In this document: piece by piece, positions 24,535-33,047 of the stretch
Position numbering within the stretch: position 1 is the first letter of the stretch
How the letters are laid out: each line of letters begins with the position of its first letter
From: Bacteroidales bacterium
GTDB taxonomy: Bacteria; Bacteroidota; Bacteroidia; Bacteroidales; JAGONC01
NCBI GenBank assembly: GCA_028716265.1
Contig: JAQUQD010000015.1
Coordinates: forward strand, 1 to 49,938
Direction of reading: 5' to 3'
Length of the DNA: 49,938 nt
Position numbers and translations under genes: made by a program
Notes under the pieces: generated by a model
Database searches by the model: none
What the model saw: only the letters and a program-made list of their open reading frames with translations
What the model was told of the DNA's origin: nothing

Positions 24535-26037
24535 TTGAATATCTATACGCGGAAAAAACGGTGGAAGTTCAGTCTTTTTTTCCTGGCGATCCTGATCGTG
24601 GCAGCTTCGCTCTGGTATTCCAACATCATGGTACGCAAGATCGCCAATGAGGAAAAAAGGAACATCCAGATCTGGGCCAATGCCATTCAGCGCCGCGTCA
24701 GCCTGATGGATTACACAGAGGATTTTTTCGAATCCCTTAAAAAGGAAGAACGCAAACGGGTCGAACTTCTTGCGGAGGCCACCAAACGCCTCATCTATGC
24801 AGAAAACTCAGAAGAGCTAACCTTTTACTCCGACATCATCGCCGGCAATACCACCATCCCGGTCATTCAAACCGACAGCCTGGGAAAGATCGTAGGCGTT
24901 AAAAACGTCGATTTTGAGATGGCCGATGTTCCCTATCTGGAAGGAACGCTCAGGGAGGAATTTTCCATCTATGAACCCGTGAAGGTAAGCACCTACGGAA
25001 ATGTCAGCTACCTTTACTACAAAGACTCAAAGACCTACACTGAATTGCGTGCCTATCTCGAGGACATGGTGCGTTTCTTCATCTCGGAAGTGGTCTTCAA
25101 CTCTGCCTCCGTCCCCGTGATCATCACCGATAGCAGCCGGACAAAGGTGCTGGAATTCGGGAACATCGATTCGCTGAAAATAACCGATGCGAACTATGTA
25201 AGCCGTATCCTCCATGAAATGGCCGACCAGAATGAACCCATTCGGCTCGACCTGGTGGAACAGGGCACCTGGTATATCTTCTGGAAAGATTCCTATCTCC
25301 TCACCCAGTTGCGCTACTATCCCTTCATTCAATTCGGCGTGATCGGGCTGTTCCTGTTGCTGGCCTATTTTCTTTTCAGCACGGCCCGCCGTTCCGAACA
25401 AAACCAGGTATGGGTCGGGATGTCAAAAGAAACGGCGCACCAACTGGGCACCCCGATATCTTCGATGATCGCCTGGATCGAATTACTCAAGCTGAAGCAG
25501 CTCGACAACAAGATCGTGCAGGAGATCGAAAAGGATGTGACCCGTCTTGAAAACATCACCGAACGGTTTTCCAAGATCGGCTCCCCTCCCAGACTATCCC
25601 CGGAAAACCTTGTGGAGACTGTCTATGACGCAGTAGAGTACATCAGGAACCGCACATCCAAAAAGATCCAGTATACCATCAACATACCGCGTGAACATAA
25701 GATCATCGTTCCCCTGAACGCCCACCTGTTTGGATGGGTCATCGAGAACCTCTGTAAAAATGCCATTGATGCCATGGGCGGAGCAGGGACCATCAGCATC
25801 GTCATCAGTGAGGACTCCAAAAGGGTAAACGTAGATGTGTCAGATACCGGGAAAGGGATTCCCAGGTCACACCATAAAACCATCTTCAACCCGGGTTACA
25901 CAAGCAAAAAGCGGGGATGGGGACTTGGATTAACGCTTTCCAAACGGATCATCAAAAATTACCACCGGGGAAAGATCTTCGTCAAATCCTCAGCCCCGGA
26001 CCAGGGAACCACCTTCCGGATCGTGCTGAACAAATAA
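24535..26037 (+). CDS. Membrane sensor histidine kinase (orphan)
   Basis: The 500-residue protein has a span at about 12-30, an extracytoplasmic sensor region (30-260), and a second span (about 263-284, FGVIGLFLLLAYFLF). The kinase core follows: phosphoacceptor His in ETAHQLGTPISSMIAW (about 302), N box ENLCKNAIDAMGG (about 404), DTGKGIP (about 438) and GWGLGLTLSKR (about 461). The start is TTG at 24535, with GGAA immediately upstream. No response regulator is adjacent, so it is an orphan. Its stop overlaps the hemW start as TAATG, implying co-transcription with a gene of unrelated function. Confidence 0.92.
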   Translation: MNIYTRKKRWKFSLFFLAILIVAASLWYSNIMVRKIANEEKRNIQIWANAIQRRVSLMDYTEDFFESLKKEERKRVELLAEATKRLIYAENSEELTFYSDIIAGNTTIPVIQTDSLGKIVGVKNVDFEMADVPYLEGTLREEFSIYEPVKVSTYGNVSYLYYKDSKTYTELRAYLEDMVRFFISEVVFNSASVPVIITDSSRTKVLEFGNIDSLKITDANYVSRILHEMADQNEPIRLDLVEQGTWYIFWKDSYLLTQLRYYPFIQFGVIGLFLLLAYFLFSTARRSEQNQVWVGMSKETAHQLGTPISSMIAWIELLKLKQLDNKIVQEIEKDVTRLENITERFSKIGSPPRLSPENLVETVYDAVEYIRNRTSKKIQYTINIPREHKIIVPLNAHLFGWVIENLCKNAIDAMGGAGTISIVISEDSKRVNVDVSDTGKGIPRSHHKTIFNPGYTSKKRGWGLGLTLSKRIIKNYHRGKIFVKSSAPDQGTTFRIVLNK

Positions 26038-27170
26038 TGCCCGGTATTTACATACACGTACCTTTCTGCAGGAGAAAATGCCATTACTGTAATTTCTATT
26101 CCATGACCCTCCTGCAATACAGGAAGGATTACAGGGAGGGATTGCTCAAAGAGATCAGACTAAGGAAGGGTTACCTGTCACAGCAACCCGTGCAAACCAT
26201 CTATTTCGGCGGAGGGACACCTTCCCTCCTGGTGTTGGATGATCTGGAAAAAATCTTCGATGCCTTGAACGGAAGCTTCCAGGTCGCCGGCGACGCTGAA
26301 ATCACCCTGGAAGCGAATCCCGACGACCTGACGGAAGGCTACCTGGATGGTCTCCGCCATCTGCCGGTGAACCGGTTAAGCATCGGGATCCAGTCATTTT
26401 GCACCGAGGACCTCCATTTTCTCAACCGCATTCATTCATCCCAACAGGCTGTAGCATCCCTGCATCTTGCCCGCAGGAAAGGATTCGACAACCTGAGCAT
26501 CGACCTTATCTACGGCATTCCGGCCCAAACCACTGAACGATGGTATGGAAACCTGCAAAAGGCCTTTTCGTTCCATATCCCTCACGTCTCGGCATACGCT
26601 CTGACGGTTGAATCCAACACACCGCTGGAGAACCTTATCCGGAGAGAGAAGATCCAAGCTCCGGATGAGGAGTGCATGGTTGAACACTTCCACATATTGT
26701 GCGATCAGATGGAGAAGCATGGTTACACGCATTACGAGATATCCAATTTTTGCAGGGATGGCCTGTATGCCAGGCACAATGTCAGTTACTGGGCCAATGA
26801 ATCCTACCTGGGACTTGGGCCGGCAGCACATTCCTACAACGGGCATTCAAGGCAGTGGAACAAAGCGGACCTGAAGTCATGGCTCGATTCGTTGTCCCGC
26901 GATCAGCCTTGTTTTGATCTGGAGATGCTCAGCCCCGGCCAGCGTTACAATGAGTATGTTATGACGTCGCTCCGGACTATGTGGGGGTGCAGTACCGATG
27001 TTGTCCTGCGGCAGTTCGGGCAGGATTACCACCGCCATCTGCTCCGGACGGCTGCCGGGTGGATCACATCGGGACACCTTACCATGCAGAATGACACCCT
27101 GAAGCTGACGCGCAGCGGGATGCTCTTTGCCGACAGGATCGCTTCGGATTTCTTCAGGATCGATGACTGA
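26037..27170 (+). CDS. hemW: Radical SAM heme chaperone HemW
   Basis: HemW binds heme and a [4Fe-4S] cluster and passes heme to respiratory or other hemoproteins. It was earlier misnamed coproporphyrinogen oxidase. The 377-residue protein begins MPGIYIHVPFC with CRRKCHYC at Cys11, Cys15 and Cys18. It has YFGGGTPSLL (SAM contact), NRLSIGIQSF and DLIYGIPAQT, all typical of the family. The ATG at 26037 is chosen since the motif must lie near the N-terminus; an upstream in-frame Met at 25917 lies inside the kinase gene. Its stop abuts the stop of the opposing gene with no base between. Confidence 0.93.
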   Translation: MPGIYIHVPFCRRKCHYCNFYSMTLLQYRKDYREGLLKEIRLRKGYLSQQPVQTIYFGGGTPSLLVLDDLEKIFDALNGSFQVAGDAEITLEANPDDLTEGYLDGLRHLPVNRLSIGIQSFCTEDLHFLNRIHSSQQAVASLHLARRKGFDNLSIDLIYGIPAQTTERWYGNLQKAFSFHIPHVSAYALTVESNTPLENLIRREKIQAPDEECMVEHFHILCDQMEKHGYTHYEISNFCRDGLYARHNVSYWANESYLGLGPAAHSYNGHSRQWNKADLKSWLDSLSRDQPCFDLEMLSPGQRYNEYVMTSLRTMWGCSTDVVLRQFGQDYHRHLLRTAAGWITSGHLTMQNDTLKLTRSGMLFADRIASDFFRIDD

Positions 27171-28244
27171 TCAGGATCTGACCAGCCTGACTTTGATGTA
27201 TACGGGCTGATGGTCGGTGAACTCAAAGGCAACCGGGATCGTCTTCACTTCCAGCACTTCCACGTTAGGAGACACCAGGAAATAATCAATCAGGGTAGTG
27301 CGGGTTACACCTTTTACATACGGTTTATTCACGTCGCGGTTGGAGGGTTGTGACGGATCATAGACCCATTGCCACCCGTCGGGCATCAGGTCGTCAGGGA
27401 TCAGGGGTTGAATGGTTTTCACCGCATCCCCTGAGGTGATCCTGTCCTGCTGATATCCTGGCGGATTCTGGTTCCAGTCGCCCCCGGCAATGACAAAGCT
27501 CCCGTTACGGTAAGCATCCAGTGCTTCCTTGCGAAGCATTTCCAGTTGGACAGATTTGGCCTCCCCGGTCTCATCATAGGCTGAATTATGGGTATTGATA
27601 ATGGTCAGTGGTTCATTATTAAAGGACATCTCCGCCCGAAGGAAGCATCGCTGCAACATGAACAGCCGCGTGGGCCACGATTCATCCGGCGGGAAAGCGT
27701 ATCGGTGGGCTTCCCGCGGACAGATCCTGCCGGCCAGCACCAATCCGCTGCTCACCCTACCCATGGGACGTAGTAATGGCAGTGGTACAAACCGAACCTG
27801 ATAGTTAGGGGTGAACAGCACATGGTATCCGGGCAGTGAATGCCGGATCCGTTCCACCTGGTCATCTAGGTAACTCCGTTTTGCTCTCTGATCCACCTCC
27901 TGGAAGAGAAACAGCCCGACATCATCCTGATCGCCGATCCAATCAGTGATGCCTTTGATGTAACGGTCATATAGAGACGGATCAGGTCTCACTTTCTCTC
28001 CGTCCTCGTAGAAAAAATCCATCTCCTTGCCCAATCCGCTATAACCTATGTTCCAGGTCACCAGCGCAAGGGTATCCTTCCAGGGATGGTCGTCGTGACA
28101 GGGTTGAGGAACCTCCGCCTGTTCTATCAGAGGGGGAGAATACCATGTGATCATCCCCCATACGATGACGCCTGCAAGATAAAGAACGGCCAATCCCACA
28201 GGGACCAGCAGGACCCACAGGACGATTTTTATCCATTCAGTCAT
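27171..28244 (-). CDS. Membrane-anchored endonuclease/exonuclease/phosphatase-family protein
   Basis: The 357-residue protein has an N-terminal membrane span (about 6-32) and an EEP catalytic domain outside or facing the periplasm. Motifs in order: ALVTWNIGYSGLG (Asn metal ligand), LFQEVDQRA (Glu), NTHNSAYDETG, AGGDWNQNPPG (Asp/Asn pair) and FTDHQPVYIKV (Asp-His). These are the residues of Mg-dependent phosphodiesterases such as DNase I, ExoIII and sphingomyelinase. The substrate could be nucleic acid, phosphoinositide-like or sphingolipid; sphingolipid is plausible because Bacteroidetes make them, but this is only inference. Confidence 0.85.
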   Translation of the reverse strand: MTEWIKIVLWVLLVPVGLAVLYLAGVIVWGMITWYSPPLIEQAEVPQPCHDDHPWKDTLALVTWNIGYSGLGKEMDFFYEDGEKVRPDPSLYDRYIKGITDWIGDQDDVGLFLFQEVDQRAKRSYLDDQVERIRHSLPGYHVLFTPNYQVRFVPLPLLRPMGRVSSGLVLAGRICPREAHRYAFPPDESWPTRLFMLQRCFLRAEMSFNNEPLTIINTHNSAYDETGEAKSVQLEMLRKEALDAYRNGSFVIAGGDWNQNPPGYQQDRITSGDAVKTIQPLIPDDLMPDGWQWVYDPSQPSNRDVNKPYVKGVTRTTLIDYFLVSPNVEVLEVKTIPVAFEFTDHQPVYIKVRLVRS

Positions 28245-28286
28245 GGTGTTTATTTTCTATAAAATTACACATTCCGGCTCATTCAG

Positions 28287-28325
28287 ACATCATTTTGTAT
28301 TTTTTGTATTTTTACTGAATCATAA
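28287..28325. repeat. TTTTGTATTTTTTGTATTTTTACTGAATCAT word element
   Basis: A single arm shares the words TGTATTTTTACTGAATCAT and ATAAAT with the lipA/lipB hairpin near 19460. It lies in the promoter gap upstream of the GH3-family gene. No inverted partner is seen. Confidence 0.4.
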
Positions 28326-28335
28326 ATATGATCCC

Positions 28336-29874
28336 ATGCCTATCCTTGGATCCATCCTCAAAAAGACGATAGAGCTCCGGAGCAGGTTACCCCGTGAGCA
28401 TAAGTTCACGGATAGCTATGATGTCCAAAAACGGGTCCTTCGAAAATTACTGAAAAAATCAGAGTTCACCCATTTCGGTGAACATTATGATTTCAATGGA
28501 ATCCTTCGTTCCGACGATATGGTCAGCGAATTCAGGGTAAGAGTCCCCCTCCATGATTATAACTCTATTTTCAAGAGTTGGTGGTACAGGTCGCTGAACG
28601 GTGAGGCGTATGTTACCTGGCCGGGGAGGGTGAAATATTTCGCTTTAAGCTCCGGGACATCGGAGGCATCGAGTAAATACATCCCTGTTACCAACGATAT
28701 GGTGCGGGCGATCCGGAAGACCAGTGTCCGTCAGCTCCTGTCGCTGGTTCATTATGATTTCCCTCCCGATTTTTTCGACAAGGGTGCGTTAATGCTGGGT
28801 GGCAGCACGCACCTGCATTACAACGGCACCTATTATGAAGGGGATCTTTCCGGGATCACAGCCAGTGGTATCCCTTTCTGGTTTCAGCATTTCTATAAAC
28901 CCGGCAAACGGATCGCCAAGGAAAAGGACTGGACGACAAAACTGGAGGAAATCGTCAAGAATGCGCCCAACTGGGATATCGGTGTCATCGTGGGTGTACC
29001 GGCCTGGCTGCAGATCCTGCTGGAAAAGATCATCCAGCAATATCAGCTGAAGACCATCCATGACATCTGGCCCAACCTGTCCATCTTTGTGCATGGAGGA
29101 GTATCCTTCGAACCGTATAAGAACGGATTTGAAAAATTGCTTGCAAAGCCCCTTACGTACATGGAAACCTACCTCGCCAGCGAGGGATTCATTGCATATC
29201 AGTCACTTCCCGGTCACGACATGCAGATGGTCATTGACAACGGCCTGTTCTATGAATTTGTGCCGTTCAACGACAGGAACATTGACGAGCATGGCAACCT
29301 CAGGGCAACTCCCGAAGTGCTGACGATCGAACAGGTAAGGGAAGGTCAGGAGTATGCCCTTTTGCTGAGTACCTGTGCCGGGGCCTGGCGTTACCTGATT
29401 GGTGACACTATCAAGTTCACCTCCGTCCCCCGGTGCGAGATCGTGATCACAGGCCGCACCAAACATTACCTGAACATCTGCGGGGAGCATCTCTCACAGG
29501 AAAACATGAACCGCGCCATCAAGATGCTCGAAGATGAATGTCGGATCGAAGTGCGTGAGTTCACCGTTACCCCCATACAATCCGGATCCATGTTTGCGCA
29601 CAAATGGTACCTGGGGACCGACAGTCCCATTGATCCCGAAGTTGCGGCGAGCAAGATCGACGGCTACCTGAAAATACTCAATGATGATTACAGGGTTGAA
29701 CGGGTCGCAGCCATACGCGACGTCATTGCCGAGATCTATCCCTCCGGTGTATTTTATGACTGGATGAGGATTTGCGGAAAGGAGGGATCGCAAAACAAAT
29801 TCCCCCGTGTCCTGCGCAATGAACCTTTACAGAAATGGGAAGATTACCTGAGGGGTTTAAAAAAAATCACTTGA
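28336..29874 (+). CDS. GH3-family acyl-acid amidosynthetase-like protein
   Basis: The 512-residue protein belongs to the GH3 fold of adenylate-forming enzymes, known from plant auxin/jasmonate-amino acid conjugation and widespread, without known role, in Bacteroidetes. Visible parts: the N-terminal LRKLLKKSEFTHFGEHYDF, the ATP-loop KYFALSSGTSEASSKYIPVT (about 98-117), and the adenylation motif YMETYLASEGFIAYQ. Also present are LLSTCAGAWRYLIGDTIKF and a C-terminal hinge region with FTSVPRCEIVITGRTKHYLN. The ATG at 28336 is chosen because the residues of the preceding 31-codon extension are AT-rich and not family-like. An acid-amine conjugate is expected as product, but the substrates are unknown. 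Confidence 0.85.
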   Translation: MPILGSILKKTIELRSRLPREHKFTDSYDVQKRVLRKLLKKSEFTHFGEHYDFNGILRSDDMVSEFRVRVPLHDYNSIFKSWWYRSLNGEAYVTWPGRVKYFALSSGTSEASSKYIPVTNDMVRAIRKTSVRQLLSLVHYDFPPDFFDKGALMLGGSTHLHYNGTYYEGDLSGITASGIPFWFQHFYKPGKRIAKEKDWTTKLEEIVKNAPNWDIGVIVGVPAWLQILLEKIIQQYQLKTIHDIWPNLSIFVHGGVSFEPYKNGFEKLLAKPLTYMETYLASEGFIAYQSLPGHDMQMVIDNGLFYEFVPFNDRNIDEHGNLRATPEVLTIEQVREGQEYALLLSTCAGAWRYLIGDTIKFTSVPRCEIVITGRTKHYLNICGEHLSQENMNRAIKMLEDECRIEVREFTVTPIQSGSMFAHKWYLGTDSPIDPEVAASKIDGYLKILNDDYRVERVAAIRDVIAEIYPSGVFYDWMRICGKEGSQNKFPRVLRNEPLQKWEDYLRGLKKIT

Positions 29875-29880
29875 CGGATC

Positions 29881-30525
29881 ATGTTCAGCCTTTTTGTACA
29901 GGGGATCATTCTGGGACTGGTGGTTTCTATCACGGCAGGGCCTGCTTTTATCACCATTGTTCAGACAAGCCTCCAGCGAGGATTCAACATGGCCTTTTTT
30001 ACTTCGCTGGGAGTCCTGCTGAGCGATGCCGCGCTGATCGCCGTGTGCTACCTCGGCACCAGCATCATCGTCGATAATCCGGAGAGCAAGCTGTACATCG
30101 GGATGATCGGCGGGATCATCCTCATCGCCTTCGGGATGTGGACCTTCAGCCGCAAACCCGAGATCCTGCTGCGGCGCAGTCCGAAATACAAGACACCGTC
30201 CAGGAAACCCGGCCCCCTGACGTACCTCTTTAAAGGTTTCTTTCTGAACTTTCTCAATCCCTTTATCCTGCTCTTCTGGTTCACTGCCATGAGCTGGGTG
30301 GCCTCCAGGGCGGAAGAGGGGAAACTGCTGCTTTACACGGGGGTGTTTTTTTCCGGGACACTGGCGACGATCTTCTCGATGGATCTGCTTAAAAGCTTCA
30401 TCGGCAACAAGATCAGCAATTACCTCAGACCCAGGATCCTGCTTTGGATTAACCGTTTCGTCGGGATTGCACTGGTCGCATTTGGGGTGATCCTGATCGT
30501 AAGGGTATCCCTTGAATGGTTGTAA
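29881..30525 (+). CDS. LysE/RhtB-family amino-acid exporter
   Basis: The 214-residue protein has six spans. The N-terminal ITAGPAFITIVQTSLQRGFN corresponds to the LysE signature (GPxxxxxxxxxxxxG with polar helix). FLNFLNPFILLFWF matches the second conserved NP motif. Such proteins export basic or neutral amino acids by proton antiport. It starts 6 bases after the GH3-family gene, so an amino-acid conjugate or free amino acid from that enzyme might be exported; that link is inference. Confidence 0.88.
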   Translation: MFSLFVQGIILGLVVSITAGPAFITIVQTSLQRGFNMAFFTSLGVLLSDAALIAVCYLGTSIIVDNPESKLYIGMIGGIILIAFGMWTFSRKPEILLRRSPKYKTPSRKPGPLTYLFKGFFLNFLNPFILLFWFTAMSWVASRAEEGKLLLYTGVFFSGTLATIFSMDLLKSFIGNKISNYLRPRILLWINRFVGIALVAFGVILIVRVSLEWL

Positions 30526-30564
30526 CGTAAGAAAACGAATTTTGTCGAACATAAAACACTGAAA

Positions 30565-31101
30565 ATGAAAACACAATTATCGAAGAGCTGGTGGTTCCTT
30601 CTAATCAAGGGACTATTGTTTATCTTTTTCGGGGGCATGCTTACGTTCTATCCCAGGGAAACGCCGCAGAAAATGATATTCCTCCTGGGTCTGATCATTC
30701 TCCTTGGTGGTCTGATCATTCTGGGATTGTCGCTGCTAAACAAGAAGGAAAACAAAGGGTGGGGAGGACTGATGACCTTTGCTGTCATCGATATCGCCCT
30801 CGGTCTTTTTATCATAGTGACACCAAACCTTGCGCTGAAAATAGTGACCTTACTGATCGGTATCTGGGCCCTGCTGGTTGGGATCTATCAGCTGTGGGCC
30901 TATTTCACAGCACCGAAAGAGAACAGGAAGGGGTCCATGGCCCTTTACATCGGATTGCTGGCCGTCATCGTCGGGCTCATTATGGTCATCAATCCTATCC
31001 CTGCCACCATATTCATGACGATCATCATCGGGATCCTTTCCATTATTGTTGGCTTTATGCTGGTGGGAACCTCTTTCAAGGTCAGGAAAATGGCGTCGTG
31101 A
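30565..31101 (+). CDS. HdeD-like DUF308 membrane protein
   Basis: The 178-residue protein is built of three pairs of spans with repeated GLLFIFFGGML / GLFIIVTPNLAL / GLIMVINP motifs, typical of DUF308 (HdeD). E. coli HdeD is linked to acid resistance. Here function is unknown. It follows the LysE gene by 39 bases and is convergent with recJ, 6 bases away. Confidence 0.88.
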   Translation: MKTQLSKSWWFLLIKGLLFIFFGGMLTFYPRETPQKMIFLLGLIILLGGLIILGLSLLNKKENKGWGGLMTFAVIDIALGLFIIVTPNLALKIVTLLIGIWALLVGIYQLWAYFTAPKENRKGSMALYIGLLAVIVGLIMVINPIPATIFMTIIIGILSIIVGFMLVGTSFKVRKMAS

Positions 31102-31107
31102 GACCGG

Positions 31108-32868
31108 TCATCCCTGCTCGTTGATGCGGATATCCTTGATGTTCAGCTGAAGCGATACATTACCGTTCCAGTCGTTTTCCTCGATGTGGTAGCAGATATC
31201 GAAGGGCACTCCTTTTTCGATGACGGGCAGGAAATCCCCCTGCTGAAACGCGATGGCCGGGTAGAAGAAGCTTCGGATCTCGGGATGCGCCACGGTCATC
31301 TTGATGTGATTTTTACCGACGAGGCGTGCGTAGCCTGTATCCGCGAGCCCATTGGTTTGAAACACCGGCTTCATGTTCCCCGGTCCGAATGGAGCGAACT
31401 GGCTCAGTATCCTGAAGAATTTGGGATGGATGTCGCTAAGGTTGATCTTCAGGTCGATCTCAATTTCAGGCATCAGCATTTCTTCCGTGATATGTGTGCT
31501 GACAAAGTCTTCAAACTTATCGATGAAGCGGTCCAGGTTTTCGGGTTTCAGGGAGAGCCCGGCAGCGTATTTATGGCCGCCGAAGTGTTCCAGCAGGTCA
31601 CTGCAGGCATCCACGGCATCATAGATATCAAAGTCCTTGATGGAGCGGGCTGATCCTGTGATCAGCCCGTTGGCCTTGGTAAGCACGATGGTCGGCCGGT
31701 AATAGGTGTCGGTCAGCCGGGAGGCAACGATGCCCACCACTCCCTGGTGCCATTCCGGATTGTAAACCACCGTAGTTTTTTTGCTTTTCTGCCTTACGTC
31801 TGAAGCGATGATCTCAAGGGCATGCTGGGTTGCCTGCAGATCGAGGTTTCTGCGCTCAATGTTGAACTCATTGATCTGCTGGGCCAGCTGACTGGCTTTC
31901 ATTTCATTGTCAGAGACCAGAAGGTCGACCGAGTTGCGGCCGCTTTCGATCCTCCCCGCTGCGTTGATGCGCGGTCCGATCAAAAAGACAAGATCGCTTA
32001 TGGAAAGCTCTTTGGTGAAAATGAAGTTGGACGGGTTATCCTCATCCACCACCTTGCGCGTGACATTACAATGCTTCAGGATCGCTTCAAAAGCGGGTCG
32101 GGGATCCGAGTTGATGAGCTTAAGCCCATAGTAGGCCAGGATCCGGTTTTCTCCCGTGATGGGAACGATATCCGCTGCAATGCTTACCACGACCAGGTCC
32201 AGGTATTTTTCCAAATTACTGAAAGGCAGTTTATTGCGGACGGAGTAGGCCTGGACAAGCTTGAAGGCAACGCCGCAGCCTGAAAGTTCCTTATAGGGAT
32301 AGGGACAATCCTCCCGCTTCGGATCCAGTACGGCAACAGCCGGAGGTAAGTTGTCATCAGGACGGTGATGGTCTCCGATAATAAAATCCACTCCTTTTTC
32401 CGCGGCATACCTGATCTTCTCAATGGCCTTGATGCCGCAGTCGAGCGCAATCACCAGCGTGAAACCATTATCCGCAGCATAATCGATACCCTGAATGGAC
32501 ACACCGTACCCTTCTGAATACCGGTCAGGAATGTAATAGTCAACCTTGCCTGACAACTGTTTAAGAAACGTATAGACCAGCGCCACCGCCGTCGTTCCGT
32601 CCACGTCATAGTCGCCGTAGATCAGTATTTTCTCCCCTTTTTGCAGCGCCAGACTAATCCTTTCCACAGCCCTGTCCATATCCTTCATCAGATAAGGATC
32701 ATGAAGCATGCTGAGCTGGGGGCGAAAGAACTCACGGGCATCTTCATAGGTATAAATACCCCGCTGAACCAGTAACATGGCAATGCAATGGTCAACATTC
32801 AATGCCTGGGCAAGATTGTTAACCACCTCAAAATCAGTTGCTTTGTTGAGTACCCAGCGTTTTTTCAT
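31108..32868 (-). CDS. recJ: Single-stranded-DNA exonuclease RecJ
   Basis: RecJ degrades single-stranded DNA 5' to 3' in recombination and mismatch repair. The 586-residue protein has the DHH-family motifs: IYGDYDVDGTTAVAL (about 80-94), ALDCGIKA, then IIGDHHRPDD (about 163-172) with the Mn-binding DHH. DHHA1 residues are seen in EHFGGHKYAAGLSL, and a C-terminal OB part follows. NAAGRIESGRNSVDLL is also conserved. Length is normal. recO elsewhere in the window belongs to the same repair network. Confidence 0.95.
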   Translation of the reverse strand: MKKRWVLNKATDFEVVNNLAQALNVDHCIAMLLVQRGIYTYEDAREFFRPQLSMLHDPYLMKDMDRAVERISLALQKGEKILIYGDYDVDGTTAVALVYTFLKQLSGKVDYYIPDRYSEGYGVSIQGIDYAADNGFTLVIALDCGIKAIEKIRYAAEKGVDFIIGDHHRPDDNLPPAVAVLDPKREDCPYPYKELSGCGVAFKLVQAYSVRNKLPFSNLEKYLDLVVVSIAADIVPITGENRILAYYGLKLINSDPRPAFEAILKHCNVTRKVVDEDNPSNFIFTKELSISDLVFLIGPRINAAGRIESGRNSVDLLVSDNEMKASQLAQQINEFNIERRNLDLQATQHALEIIASDVRQKSKKTTVVYNPEWHQGVVGIVASRLTDTYYRPTIVLTKANGLITGSARSIKDFDIYDAVDACSDLLEHFGGHKYAAGLSLKPENLDRFIDKFEDFVSTHITEEMLMPEIEIDLKINLSDIHPKFFRILSQFAPFGPGNMKPVFQTNGLADTGYARLVGKNHIKMTVAHPEIRSFFYPAIAFQQGDFLPVIEKGVPFDICYHIEENDWNGNVSLQLNIKDIRINEQG

Positions 32869-33032
32869 CGACAGATTTTGTAATGTAAAATTAACTCAAT
32901 TCTATCAACCTATTAAGAAATAATTTAATAAAAACACGGATATCTTGATGACACGGGGGCTATGACCTCTCTACTTAATACGATTCGCAGGAATTTGTTA
33001 CCCTGTTGGGCAGTTTTTTTCTGAATTTCTTG

Positions 33033-33040
33033 TATGTTTG
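33033..33040 (+). promoter_or_regulatory. Bacteroidetes-type -7 box close to the GT39 start
   Basis: TATGTTTG fits TAnnTTTG but ends only 7 bases before the ATG at 33048, with AAGGA between. If real, the transcript would have almost no leader; it may be chance. The remaining gap from 32869 holds AT-rich sequence without a clear hairpin. Confidence 0.25.
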
Positions 33041-33047
33041 AAGGACA

